From contig JAYPUA010000014.1 in the NCBI GenBank assembly GCA_038133845.1, positions 1 through 64,000 of the forward strand: a stretch of DNA of 64,000 nucleotides, written 5' to 3'. The translations under genes and the position numbers were made by a program. Below are positions 29,769 to 38,165 of this stretch, in pieces; within the stretch, counting starts at the first letter, position 1, and each line of letters starts with the position of its first letter. This DNA is from JAYPUA01 sp038133845. Lineage in GTDB: Bacteria; SAR324; NAC60-12. The notes under the pieces were generated by a model. That model searched no databases and was not told where the DNA came from. It saw only the letters and a list, made by a program, of their open reading frames with translations.

Positions 29769-30641
29769 CTATGCGTCGAGATTCTTGCCGATCATCCGCA
29801 TGAGGAAGATCGCAACGATATTGGCCAAAATGATAGCAATGACACCACCGGCACTTCCCATTCCAACATCGAACTGTAACAACGAAGACACGTAAATCAG
29901 ATAGGTAAGATTAGTCGTTGCGGTACCTGGTCCACCGTTTGTGGTGACGAGAATCTCTGCAAAAATCGAGAGCAGGAAAATGGTCTGAATCAAGATCACG
30001 ACCGTGATCGCTCGAGATAGGTGCGGAAGCATGATGTGCCAGAATCGGCTCAACCGATTTGCGCCATCCATCTCAGCCGCCTCAATCTGTTCCTGATCAA
30101 GCGATTGCAGTGCTGTGAAGAGAATCAGTGTGGCAAACGGGAGCCATTGCCAACTGACAATGACGATGATTGAGGTGAGTGGGATCTGACCAAAAAAATC
30201 AATTGCTTCAAAGCCCAGGCCGGTTGCGATGCGCCCGAAGATTCCGTTCACTGGATTCATGAACATGTTTTTCCAGACAAGGGCGGAAACGGTAGGCATC
30301 ACAAAGAAAGGTGCAATGACCATGACCCGAATAATCCCCTGCCCGAACATGGGCCGATCCAGCAACAGAGCAAGCAGGATTCCTCCGATCACCGTAATCA
30401 AGAGGACACCCCCGACCAATAACAAAGTATTGATCATGGCCTCTTCGAAGCTGGGATCAGTGACAAACCAGTAGTAGTTTTCAGACCCCACAAATGGATT
30501 CCCACTTGGCGTGATCAGGTTGTATCTCAGAAACGAGAAATAGACTGTCAGCACAAGCGGTACGATCATCCAGCCCAGCAAAAGCAGTACGGCCGGTGAA
30601 ATCATCATCCTCGCGGCGGCGCGGGAAGCTTTGGTTGCCAT
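29769..30641 (-). CDS. smoF: ABC transporter permease, polyol type
   Basis: A 290-residue MalF-type permease. The EAA loop is EQIEAAEMDGANRLSRFW, and six hydrophobic segments can be seen, beginning MMISPAVLLLLGWMIVPLV. No clear Shine-Dalgarno precedes the ATG at 30641. The gene is separated from smoE by 617 bases holding a terminator and a decayed copy of the smoE 3' end, so expression may rely on read-through. Confidence 0.92.
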   Translation of the reverse strand: MATKASRAAARMMISPAVLLLLGWMIVPLVLTVYFSFLRYNLITPSGNPFVGSENYYWFVTDPSFEEAMINTLLLVGGVLLITVIGGILLALLLDRPMFGQGIIRVMVIAPFFVMPTVSALVWKNMFMNPVNGIFGRIATGLGFEAIDFFGQIPLTSIIVIVSWQWLPFATLILFTALQSLDQEQIEAAEMDGANRLSRFWHIMLPHLSRAITVVILIQTIFLLSIFAEILVTTNGGPGTATTNLTYLIYVSSLLQFDVGMGSAGGVIAIILANIVAIFLMRMIGKNLDA

Positions 30642-30670
30642 GTGAACAGTTGGGTCGAAATTATCAAGAA

Positions 30671-30705
30671 AGCAGGTCGATCTTCAGGGACCGGCTCGCA
30701 CTCTT
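30671..30705 (-). other. decayed copy of the smoE terminator
   Basis: The minus-strand sequence here aligns with the intact smoE terminator at 31215-31244: both have the order GCGGGCC or GCGAGCC, a GATC-containing loop and a T-rich end TTTCTTG. Mutations leave a stem of only about four pairs. It shows that the duplicated unit included the terminator. The function is probably lost. Confidence 0.55.
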
Positions 30706-30715
30706 TAATCAAATC

Positions 30716-31204
30716 TTACTGGTGGTAGCCCGCTTTGGTCGTCTCACGAAGGGCAAACTCTTGGCTGTTGGCCAAATCGGTTTCAACCGGGTTGAGAGCC
30801 TGCCAATGCTACAGCGTCTTGTTGCTCTGCGTGGTAGCCGGTTCCTTGGGAATCAGGAAGGCCACAAATTGTATACTGGTGCCAGGAACTGGGAGCAGGT
30901 TCAGCCGAGAAGACAGTGTCTTTGATACTGGCCACAAACGGGGCCGCTTTCAGCAGGCGTGGGGTCTCGTGAATGGGAGCACAAGCTCCGCTCGGAACCA
31001 ACCCCTGGCCTTCGGTTTCACCAGCCTGCAAATACTTGCTTGAGACTCTCCATTTCAGGAAGTCTTTACAACGTCCGCTTTGGTGGAGCTTGCTGGGAGG
31101 ACAAGGCCCAAGACCAACCGGCCCCTTTTGCAGTTGCCCGCTTGGGGGCCTGGAAGAAATTGGTCTTGTCAGCAACTGGAGGAGTTGACTGGACTGCGAA
31201 CGTC
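30716..31204 (-). pseudogene. degenerate tandem copy of the 3' end of smoE
   Basis: Read on the minus strand, this stretch matches the last 160 codons or so of smoE. Recognisable pieces are KDFLKWRVSSKYLQAGETEG, RLLKAAPFVASIKDTVFS and the ending before a TAA at 30718-30716, against KDFLKWGTSKEYFQMVGETE, RLLKAAPFAASIKDAIFS in smoE. Identity looks near 80% at DNA level, and several small deletions break the frame, making it about 30 bases shorter. There is no start codon or signal peptide. It is a non-coding remnant of a local duplication. Confidence 0.85.
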
Positions 31205-31214
31205 ATTCGCGCAA

Positions 31215-31244
31215 GAAAAACGGGCCGACCCTCAGATCGGCCCG
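31215..31244 (-). terminator. intrinsic terminator after smoE
   Basis: On the minus strand CGGGCCGA (31244-31237) and TCGGCCCG (31228-31221) form a perfect 8-bp GC-rich stem with an eight-base loop, followed directly by TTTTTC. It begins 14 bases after the smoE stop. It would limit transcription into the permease genes and so keep the binding protein in excess, as is common in ABC operons. Confidence 0.88.
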
Positions 31245-31258
31245 CATTCTTTGAGACC

Positions 31259-32599
31259 TTACTTGTAGTAACCCGCCTTGGTCATCTCACGAAGGGCGAA
31301 CTTTTGGCTGTTGGCCAAAGCAGTTTCAATCGATTGAGAGCCTGCCAATGCAGCAGCTACTTGCTGTCCTACGTAGTTGCCGATTCCCTGGAACTCAGGA
31401 ATGGCGACAAACTGAACACCGGTGTAAGGAACCGGCAACAGGGAGGGATCTGCAGGGTCCACCGAGAAGATGGCGTCTTTGATGCTGGCCGCAAACGGTG
31501 CCGCTTTCAGCAGACGTGGGTCCTCGTGAATGGAGGCACGAGTTCCACTTGGAACCGCCACCCAGCCTTCGGTTTCACCCACCATCTGGAAGTACTCTTT
31601 CGAGGTCCCCCATTTCAGGAAGTCTTTGGCAACGTCCGCTTTGGTGGAGCTTGCCGGGATCGCCAGGGCCCAAGACCAGAACCAACCGGTTCCTTTTGCA
31701 GTGGCCTGCTTCGGGGCCTGGAAGAAGTCGGTCTTGTCAGCGACAGAGGAGTTGGCTGGGTTGCGAACGTCATTCGCAGCGGAAGTCGCGTCAATCCAAG
31801 TGGCACACTTGCCGTCCTTGAACAGGGCACGGTTTTCATTGTGACCGTTTCCGGTTGCTCCCGGAGGTCCGTAGTTGGTCATCAGATTCACGTAGTACTC
31901 GATTGCAGCGTTCCACTCAGGAGAGTCCAGCTGCGGCTGCCATTTTTCGTCGAACCAGCGAGCACCAAAGGCATTTGCAAGCGTTCCAACAAAAGCCATG
32001 TTCTCTCCCCAGCCAGCCTTACCACGCTGACAGGTGCCGTAGATGCCGTTTTCCGGGTCATGGACCTTGGAAACCATGTCGGCAAACTCTGTATAGGTGA
32101 TCTGCTCCTTGGGAATGGAGATCCCCGCCTTTTTGAAGACATCCGTACGGTAATACGTAAAGGATGTTTCCGAATACAGCGGAACCGCATAAAGGTTGCC
32201 GTTTGCCGACAAGCCATTTCTTACGAGCTGAAAGATGTCGTTGACATCATAACCCGCATCATCTCCAAAATCATTCAGTGAGGTCAGCCAGCCGTTGGCT
32301 CCCCAAATCGGGGTCTCGTAAGCACCAATGAACATGATGTCAAAAGAACCCCCATTGGTTGCGATGTCCTGAGTCGTTCGCTGACGAAGGACATTTTCCT
32401 CAAGCACCACCCAGTTGATCTTGTTGCCTGTAGCCTGCTCCCACTTCGGGGCCAGCTTCTGCATCACGATCATGTCGTTGTTATTGACTGTGGCGATAGT
32501 GATCTCCTCCGCGGTGACGGTCGTGGAGGCAACTGAAGCCACTGCCAAGCCGGCGACAAGGCCAGCAAATGTTTTGGTCAGCTTGGATATGCGACGCAT
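31259..32599 (-). CDS. smoE: periplasmic substrate-binding protein of a polyol ABC transporter
   Basis: A family 1 extracellular solute-binding protein of 446 residues. The N-terminus MRRISKLTKTFAGLVAGLAV and on to TVTAEE is a Sec signal peptide, with likely cleavage near residue 30. The mature part has the usual two-lobe features, for example MFIGAYETPIWGANGWL and GTCQRGKAGWGENMAF. GGAGAAG precedes the ATG. It is the first gene of the transporter operon and has a predicted promoter 170 bases upstream. Substrate by context: a hexitol. Confidence 0.93.
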   Translation of the reverse strand: MRRISKLTKTFAGLVAGLAVASVASTTVTAEEITIATVNNNDMIVMQKLAPKWEQATGNKINWVVLEENVLRQRTTQDIATNGGSFDIMFIGAYETPIWGANGWLTSLNDFGDDAGYDVNDIFQLVRNGLSANGNLYAVPLYSETSFTYYRTDVFKKAGISIPKEQITYTEFADMVSKVHDPENGIYGTCQRGKAGWGENMAFVGTLANAFGARWFDEKWQPQLDSPEWNAAIEYYVNLMTNYGPPGATGNGHNENRALFKDGKCATWIDATSAANDVRNPANSSVADKTDFFQAPKQATAKGTGWFWSWALAIPASSTKADVAKDFLKWGTSKEYFQMVGETEGWVAVPSGTRASIHEDPRLLKAAPFAASIKDAIFSVDPADPSLLPVPYTGVQFVAIPEFQGIGNYVGQQVAAALAGSQSIETALANSQKFALREMTKAGYYK

Positions 32600-32768
32600 T
32601 TTCTTCTCCGTTGATCAGTTATGGCTTTCTGCACAAGAAAATTCCCATGCCTTCAAGCCAAGGGTTAGGACCTGTTGGTGCCCCTTTGAACTTAAAGGGA
32701 CGATCAATCGTAAGTGGAGATAGCTGGGTAAATGGCAGCTATGATCACCAACGATTAATTGCTCACCA

Positions 32769-32798
32769 ACTCTACAGGGGATGAGAAAATCTTGTCAA
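32769..32798 (-). promoter_or_regulatory. predicted promoter for smoE in the smoE/deoC divergent gap
   Basis: On the minus strand a perfect TTGACA (32798-32793) is followed after 18 bases by TAGAGT (32774-32769). The leader to smoE would be about 160 bases. The whole gap 32600-32947 is richer in A+T than its surroundings and contains no gene I can support. A short half-palindrome CGATCAATCG at 32701-32710 could be part of an operator but this is weak. Confidence 0.5.
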
Positions 32799-32947
32799 GC
32801 AAAAATTTCATCTCGGTTTTGGGCCGTTCAACGGGTTTCTGCTTACGCATTGCGGAAAGTTCGTTTACACTACGTTCCCAATCGACCCCTGGCGCTTTCT
32901 CTGCAGAAACACACGGGGCCTCAAGACCTCTGAACGGACATTGAAAA

Positions 32948-33907
32948 ATGGAGACAACACCGCTGCGCAACCCCATAGGCGAACTGGATCTGGAGTGGGT
33001 GTCAGGGCTTCGCGTCAACCGCAGCGCCTCGGAGCGTCGAGCCGCAACGCTAGGAACGCGCCGCAGCGTGAAGAAGCAGTGGCAGGCAGCGTGGCTGCTC
33101 AAGGCGATCGCCTGCATGGACCTGACAACCCTTTCCGGCGATGACACCCCGGACCGCGTGAGACGCTTGTGCGCCAAGGCTCGTCGTCCGCTACGTGAAG
33201 ACCTGGTCCGGAGCCTGGGGATTGAGTCGCTGAACCTGAAGGTCGGGGCGGTGTGCGTCTATCACGCGTTTGTGGAGACGGCGGTCCGGGCCTTGGAAGG
33301 CTCAGGCGTTCCGGTGGCGGCGGTCTCCACCGGGTTCCCTCATGGACTGAGCCCGCTTCCTGTGAAGCTCGCAGAGATCCGGGCCTCGGTGGAGGCCGGG
33401 GCTCGGGAGATTGACATCGTGATTACGCGCTCACATGTGCTGACCGGTAACTGGCAGGCGCTGCATGACGAGGTGTCAGCCTACCGAGAAGCTTGTGGAG
33501 AGGCGCACCTGAAGACCATTCTGGGCACCGGAGACCTGGGAACCCTCCGGAATGTGGCGCGAGCGAGCGCGGTCTGTCTGCAGGCCGGAGCAGATTTCAT
33601 CAAGACCTCCACCGGGAAAGAGTCCGTGAACGCCACCCTCCCGGTGAGCCTGACCATGGTCCGGATGATCCGCGAACACGAAGAGCGCACCGGCTTCCAA
33701 GTTGGCTTCAAGCCGGCAGGAGGCATCCGGACCGCCAAGCAGGCGCTGGAGTGGCTGATTCTGATGAAAGAGGAGCTGGGCGGTCCCTGGCTCACCCCGG
33801 AACTGTTTCGCTTTGGGGCCAGCGGACTGCTGACCGACATCGAGCGCCAGCTGGAACACCACGTTACCGGACGCTACGCGGCCGCCCACCGTCAGCCTGC
33901 GGCCTGA
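32948..33907 (+). CDS. deoC: deoxyribose-phosphate aldolase
   Basis: A class I aldolase that splits 2-deoxyribose 5-phosphate to glyceraldehyde 3-phosphate and acetaldehyde. The Schiff-base lysine is in DFIKTSTGKE, and the second catalytic lysine is in FKPAGGIRT. The aspartate of the proton relay is in DIVITRSH. At 319 residues it is the long form with an N-terminal extension of about 50 residues, like the human and some proteobacterial enzymes. The start is preceded by no clear Shine-Dalgarno. It stands alone, divergent from smoE. Confidence 0.95.
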   Translation: METTPLRNPIGELDLEWVSGLRVNRSASERRAATLGTRRSVKKQWQAAWLLKAIACMDLTTLSGDDTPDRVRRLCAKARRPLREDLVRSLGIESLNLKVGAVCVYHAFVETAVRALEGSGVPVAAVSTGFPHGLSPLPVKLAEIRASVEAGAREIDIVITRSHVLTGNWQALHDEVSAYREACGEAHLKTILGTGDLGTLRNVARASAVCLQAGADFIKTSTGKESVNATLPVSLTMVRMIREHEERTGFQVGFKPAGGIRTAKQALEWLILMKEELGGPWLTPELFRFGASGLLTDIERQLEHHVTGRYAAAHRQPAA

Positions 33908-34019
33908 AATCAAAAGGAACCTTGGGGACTCTTCCCAATCTTTGGGGAGCGATGCCCCGCTGTTTCGGGGAGAATGCTTCCCGAAACCCTCAACGTCAAC
34001 GTTCTGCCAGGAGCACCTC

Positions 34020-34430
34020 ATGAGTTCAACATCCGGGCGATGCCTGTGTGGCGCCGTTACCTTTGAAGTGACCGGAGAGCCGGCGATGCAGGGCAACTGC
34101 CACTGCCTCGACTGCAAACGTGCCACGGGTGCCGGCTTCGCCACCATTGCCTTCTTCAAGGAGGGGCAGTTCCAGCTGCTCTCCGGAACCCCAAAGTCCT
34201 TTGCGCACACCGCAGATAGCGGAAGCGAGATGAGCAAGTCGTTCTGTCCGGACTGCGGATCCCTGCTCTTCGGGAGCAACTCCAGCCGGCCCGGCGTGAT
34301 CTCGGTCTACGCGGGCTCCCTGGAGGCTCCGGAGTGGCTCAAGCCGCAGTTCAACGTCTGGACGGTCCGGGCGTGGTCTTGCTCCACAATCGATCCAACG
34401 CTCAACAACTTTGAGAAGGGGCGTCAGTGA
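34020..34430 (+). CDS. GFA family protein (glutathione-dependent formaldehyde-activating fold)
   Basis: A 136-residue zinc-binding protein of the Gfa/CENP-V fold. Cysteine motifs are CLCGAVTF, CHCLDC and FCPDCGS, which bind two zinc ions. Most family members are of unknown function, and only a few act with S-hydroxymethylglutathione. The ATG at 34020 has AGGAG nine bases upstream. An upstream in-frame ATG at 33942 would add 26 residues without family support. Confidence 0.9.
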   Translation: MSSTSGRCLCGAVTFEVTGEPAMQGNCHCLDCKRATGAGFATIAFFKEGQFQLLSGTPKSFAHTADSGSEMSKSFCPDCGSLLFGSNSSRPGVISVYAGSLEAPEWLKPQFNVWTVRAWSCSTIDPTLNNFEKGRQ

Positions 34431-34462
34431 AGGCAACTCGAGCCTGATGTGGAGGGCGTGTC

Positions 34463-35215
34463 GTGAACCCTGAAGAGGCGCTCCGCCTGCTTGAACAGGT
34501 GGCTGCCGGACAGTTGGCTCCACCGGAGGCGCTGGGAAAATTGCGCGCGTTCCAGGTGGAGACGCTGGGGTTTGCCGAGGTGGATCACCACCGCGAGTTG
34601 CGCAAGGGCTTTCCGGAGGTGATCTACTGTGAGGGCAAGACCGAAACGCAGGTTGCGGAGATTCTGGTTTCGCTGAACAGGGCCAGCCCGCACTCTTCCA
34701 TTCTGGGAACTCGCGCGACTCCGGAGCAGTACGCCGCAGCAAAACGGCGCCTCCCGGAGGTGGGCTACTGCGAGGTTTCGCGCTGCCTCTTCCTGGATCG
34801 CACCACAGAAGACTCCTTGCTGGGCGATGTGCTGCTGATCAGTGCTGGGACTACGGATCAGCCGGTGCTCTGGGAAGCCTGGCACACCGCGAGGCTCACG
34901 GGCAGCCGAACCGAGGTCATTGAAGACCTCGGGGTGGCCGGACTGCAGCGCATTGTCCAGAGGCATGAGCGGCTCCTGCAGGCCCGGGTGATCGTGGTTG
35001 CTGCCGGAATGGAGGCCGCCCTCCCGACCGTCATCGCGGGGCTGGTCGGCTGCCCGGTGATCGGCATCCCCACCTCGGTGGGCTACGGGACGGCGTTTGG
35101 AGGCGTCACTGCGCTGCTCGGAATGTTGAACAGTTGCGCCTCCAACCTCTGTGCGGTGAACATCAACGCCGGCTTCCGGGCCGGATTTCTCGCCAGCTTG
35201 ATCAACAGGCCCTGA
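34463..35215 (+). CDS. larB: nickel-pincer cofactor biosynthesis protein LarB
   Basis: LarB carboxylates and hydrolyses nicotinic acid adenine dinucleotide to give P2CMN, the first step of nickel-pincer nucleotide (NPN) synthesis. The C-terminal half is an AIR-carboxylase (PurE)-like domain: VVAAGMEAALPTVIAGLVG and GIPTSVGYGTAFGG are hallmarks. The N-terminal part has the family DHHRELRKGFPEVIYCEGK. Length 250. A GTG start at 34463 has GGAGGG six bases upstream. It overlaps larC by one base (TGATG). Confidence 0.94.
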   Translation: MNPEEALRLLEQVAAGQLAPPEALGKLRAFQVETLGFAEVDHHRELRKGFPEVIYCEGKTETQVAEILVSLNRASPHSSILGTRATPEQYAAAKRRLPEVGYCEVSRCLFLDRTTEDSLLGDVLLISAGTTDQPVLWEAWHTARLTGSRTEVIEDLGVAGLQRIVQRHERLLQARVIVVAAGMEAALPTVIAGLVGCPVIGIPTSVGYGTAFGGVTALLGMLNSCASNLCAVNINAGFRAGFLASLINRP

Positions 35216-36393
35216 TGCACCTCCACGTCCACTGCACCTCCGGAATCAGCGGAGACATGCTCGTTGGCGCATTTCTCGACCTCGGCCTGCCCTGGGAACA
35301 CCTGCAAGCCAGCCTGAACGGCCTGGCGCTGGAGGGCTGGCGCATCCGGCACCAGCAGGTTCGGAAGGGAGGTCGGGATGCGGTGCAGTTTCAGGTCGAG
35401 TGGGAGGAGCAGACCCGGCACCGCCACCTCCGGGACATCCTGGAAATTTTACAGCGTTCAAAGCTTCCGGAGCCTGTTCAACGGGTCGCCATCGACCTCT
35501 TCCGAACCTTGGGAGAGGCCGAAGCGCAGGTGCATCAGGTACCGCTGGAGCAGGTGCACTTTCACGAGGTGGGCGCGGTGGACACGATTGTGGACATCAC
35601 GGCCATTGCTGTGGCGCTTGACTACTGGAAGATCCGGAGCGTGACCTCGACCCCTGTGGTGGAAGGTCTCGGCTCGGTGCGCTACTCCCACGGGACCACC
35701 GAGTTGCCGGTTCCGGCAGTACGTGCTCTCCTGGCCGATGCCTCCTGGCACCGGATTCCACTGGATTCGGAGCTGGTCACTCCCACCGGTGCGGCATTTC
35801 TCAACCGCTGGGTGTCTGCCTACACCGAGCTTTCTCCGCTGCTGAAACCTGCAGGGGGCGTGGGCTGCGGATCCAAGGACTTTGAGCATCCGAACGTGCT
35901 GGAGCTGCAGCTTGGAGACCAGCTGCTGGAGTCGGAAACCCTGCTGCGTCTGGAGACCAACCTGGACGATGTGAGCCCTCAGATCCTGGCGAGCTGCCTG
36001 AAGCTCGCCTTGCAGGAAGGCGCGCTGGATGCCTGGGCCTCTCCGGTGTGGGGGAAGAAGGGGCGGTTGGGACAGCAGCTGGTGCTGCTCTGCACCGAGC
36101 CGAATCGTGATGCGCTGATCCGCTGGATGATGAAACAGGCGGGCACTTACGGGGTGCGCGTGGTTCCGGTCTCTCGGTTGAAACTTCTCTCTCAACATGA
36201 ACACTTTCCGAGCGAGTGGGGCCCGGTCTCGGTCCGGACGGGACAGCTGGGAGACGAACTGCTGCACTGGAAACCCGAGCATGATGACGTGGAGCGTATC
36301 GCCCAGGAGACGGGAGAAAGCATGCTCTGGGTTGAGGCGCGCATCCGGGAGGCCTGGGGAAGCCGCATCCGGAAGCATGGAAAGGACACATGA
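35215..36393 (+). CDS. larC: nickel insertion protein LarC
   Basis: LarC is a CTP-dependent cyclometallase that puts nickel into the pincer nucleotide. The N-terminus MHLHVHCTSGISGDM and on to LVGAFLDLG is the family start, and HFHEVGAVDTIVDI is the second conserved block. The C-terminal CTP-binding domain (SPQILASCLKLALQEGALDA) is complete in one frame, so unlike Lactobacillus plantarum no larC1/larC2 frameshift is needed. Length 392. It overlaps larB by one base and larE by four. Confidence 0.95.
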   Translation: MHLHVHCTSGISGDMLVGAFLDLGLPWEHLQASLNGLALEGWRIRHQQVRKGGRDAVQFQVEWEEQTRHRHLRDILEILQRSKLPEPVQRVAIDLFRTLGEAEAQVHQVPLEQVHFHEVGAVDTIVDITAIAVALDYWKIRSVTSTPVVEGLGSVRYSHGTTELPVPAVRALLADASWHRIPLDSELVTPTGAAFLNRWVSAYTELSPLLKPAGGVGCGSKDFEHPNVLELQLGDQLLESETLLRLETNLDDVSPQILASCLKLALQEGALDAWASPVWGKKGRLGQQLVLLCTEPNRDALIRWMMKQAGTYGVRVVPVSRLKLLSQHEHFPSEWGPVSVRTGQLGDELLHWKPEHDDVERIAQETGESMLWVEARIREAWGSRIRKHGKDT

Positions 36394-37277
36394 ACCACAC
36401 GAACCTCTGGAGCCGGCTGGAGTCTGTCCTGAACGGTCCGTCCCTCCGGGTAGTCGCCTGCAGCGGAGGGGTGGACAGCTTGTTGCTCGCCACGGTTGCT
36501 CATCGGTTGGACGCAGGAAGGACGCAGGTCGCCCACGCAGTCGGGCCTGCAGTCCCGGAGGCAGCAACCCGCAGGGTGCAGCGCTGGGCGGCTCAGGAGA
36601 ATTGGGATCTGCAGTTGGTGAATGCCGGAGAGTTTGAGGATCCGCAGTATCTGGCCAACCCGGTGAACCGCTGCTTCTACTGCAAAAGCCACCTCTACCA
36701 GTCCCTTGGTCGAATCCGAGACGTGCTGGATCCCTCCGGAGTCCTGATGAGCGGCACCAACACGGACGACCTGCAGGAGTTTCGTCCTGGACTCCAAGCC
36801 GCGGAGTTGGCGCAGGTTCGGCATCCCTTTGTGGAGGCGCAGTTCAGCAAGACACAGATCCGCGAGCTGGCCCGGGAGATGGGCCTGCCTTTTGCGGAGC
36901 TGCCGGCCTCTCCATGCCTGGCCAGCCGCCTCTATACTGGAACTCCGGTCTCGGCACCGGTGCTGGAGGTCATCGACTGGGCCGAGTCGCTGATTCGAGA
37001 ACGCACCGGGTGGAATGTGGTCCGGTGCCGTGTCCAGCAGGACGTGATGCGCATCGAGGTGGAGGCTCCGAGCGCGTTTGTGGAGTTCCCCGAACTGCTG
37101 GAGGAGGTCGCCGCCCGAGCGCGTCGCTCTCCCGCCATCCGGCACGTCGAGATCGACTCGGAACCCTACCGCTCCGGGCGGGCCTTTGTCCCACCGAACC
37201 CCCTTGAGGCTGAGGCGTCAGGGCACACGCGACTTTCTCGCGCAATGAGAGAGTCTGCAGACTTCAAACCCGCATGA
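36390..37277 (+). CDS. larE: pyridinium-3,5-biscarboxylate mononucleotide sulfurtransferase LarE
   Basis: LarE adenylates P2CMN and adds sulfur to form the pincer ligand. The PP-loop is CSGGVDSLLLA (residues 24-34). Three cysteines lie in NRCFYCKSHLY (about 92-102) and SPCLASRLY (about 172), the arrangement that in some LarE proteins holds a [4Fe-4S] cluster, in contrast to the sacrificial single-cysteine type. Length 295. ATGA overlap with larC. No larA-type racemase is next to it. Confidence 0.94.
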   Translation: MNHTNLWSRLESVLNGPSLRVVACSGGVDSLLLATVAHRLDAGRTQVAHAVGPAVPEAATRRVQRWAAQENWDLQLVNAGEFEDPQYLANPVNRCFYCKSHLYQSLGRIRDVLDPSGVLMSGTNTDDLQEFRPGLQAAELAQVRHPFVEAQFSKTQIRELAREMGLPFAELPASPCLASRLYTGTPVSAPVLEVIDWAESLIRERTGWNVVRCRVQQDVMRIEVEAPSAFVEFPELLEEVAARARRSPAIRHVEIDSEPYRSGRAFVPPNPLEAEASGHTRLSRAMRESADFKPA

Positions 37278-37289
37278 GGAAACGCAAGC

Positions 37290-38156
37290 ATGACGATTGA
37301 AAAGCGAAAGTTTGGCCGAACCGGTCACATGAGTTCAGCCGTTCTCTTTGGAGGTGCGGCCTTGGGAGGAGTTGACCAGTCCACGGCCGACCAGGTGCTT
37401 GACCTGCTCTTTGAGCATGGCATCAACCACATCGACACAGCCGCAAGCTACGGAGATTCGGAGAAGCGGATTGGCCCTTGGATGAAGCGCCACCGCAAGC
37501 AGTTCTTTCTGGCAACGAAGACGGGCATTCGCGATTACGCCGGCGCCAGGCAGCAGATCCACGAGTCGCTGGACAAGCTCTGTACCGACCACGTGGACCT
37601 GATTCAGTTGCACGCCCTCATTCATCCGGACGAGTGGGAACAGGCTCTCTCGGCAGGTGGAGCGCTGGAGGCGTGCATCGAAGCCCGAGAGGCCGGGCTG
37701 GTCAAGTACATCGGAGTGACGGGTCACGGCTGGAACGTGGCGACCATGCACAAGCGCAGCCTCGGACGGTTCAACTTCGACTCGGTGCTGATGCCCTGGA
37801 ACTACTTCGCGGCACAGCATGAAACCTACGGTCCGGACTTTATGGAAACCTGGGAACTCTGCAAGGAGCGCAACTTGGCGGTGCAGACCATCAAGTCGAT
37901 TGCCCGGGGGCCTTGGGCGGCAAATGCCGAGAAGAACCGGACCACCTGGTATCAGCCTCTGGAGCAGGAGAAGGATATCCAGCGTGCGGTCAACTGGCTG
38001 CTCTCTTACGACGGGTTGTTTCTCAACTCGGTTGGAGATGTGAACCTCCTGCCCTCCGTGCTCAAGGCGGCAGACAACCGGGGCAAGCGGCCGTCCAGGA
38101 AGCAGATGGAGGACCTGAGTGAGCGCATGGGCTTCTCCAGCATCTTCGGACTCTGA
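37290..38156 (+). CDS. aldo/keto reductase
   Basis: A TIM-barrel oxidoreductase of 288 residues. The catalytic set is visible: D in HIDTAASYG, tyrosine in the same motif, K in FLATKTGI, and H in LIQLHAL. NADPH-binding residues are expected at the C-terminal RPSRKQ. GAGGAAA lies before the ATG. It follows larE by 13 bases and precedes a NagA-like gene, which suggests cotranscription, although no metabolic link is evident. Confidence 0.9.
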   Translation: MTIEKRKFGRTGHMSSAVLFGGAALGGVDQSTADQVLDLLFEHGINHIDTAASYGDSEKRIGPWMKRHRKQFFLATKTGIRDYAGARQQIHESLDKLCTDHVDLIQLHALIHPDEWEQALSAGGALEACIEAREAGLVKYIGVTGHGWNVATMHKRSLGRFNFDSVLMPWNYFAAQHETYGPDFMETWELCKERNLAVQTIKSIARGPWAANAEKNRTTWYQPLEQEKDIQRAVNWLLSYDGLFLNSVGDVNLLPSVLKAADNRGKRPSRKQMEDLSERMGFSSIFGL

Positions 38157-38165
38157 GGCGCGTCG

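Noticed and set aside
30959..32281. Long plus-strand frame opposite smoE and its decayed copy
   Set aside because: It is antisense to the binding-protein gene. Its internal repeats only mirror the smoE duplication.
32755..33177. Minus-strand frame of 140 codons in the smoE/deoC gap as a regulator gene
   Set aside because: Most of it is antisense to the N-terminus of deoC, and its translation lacks any DNA-binding motif.
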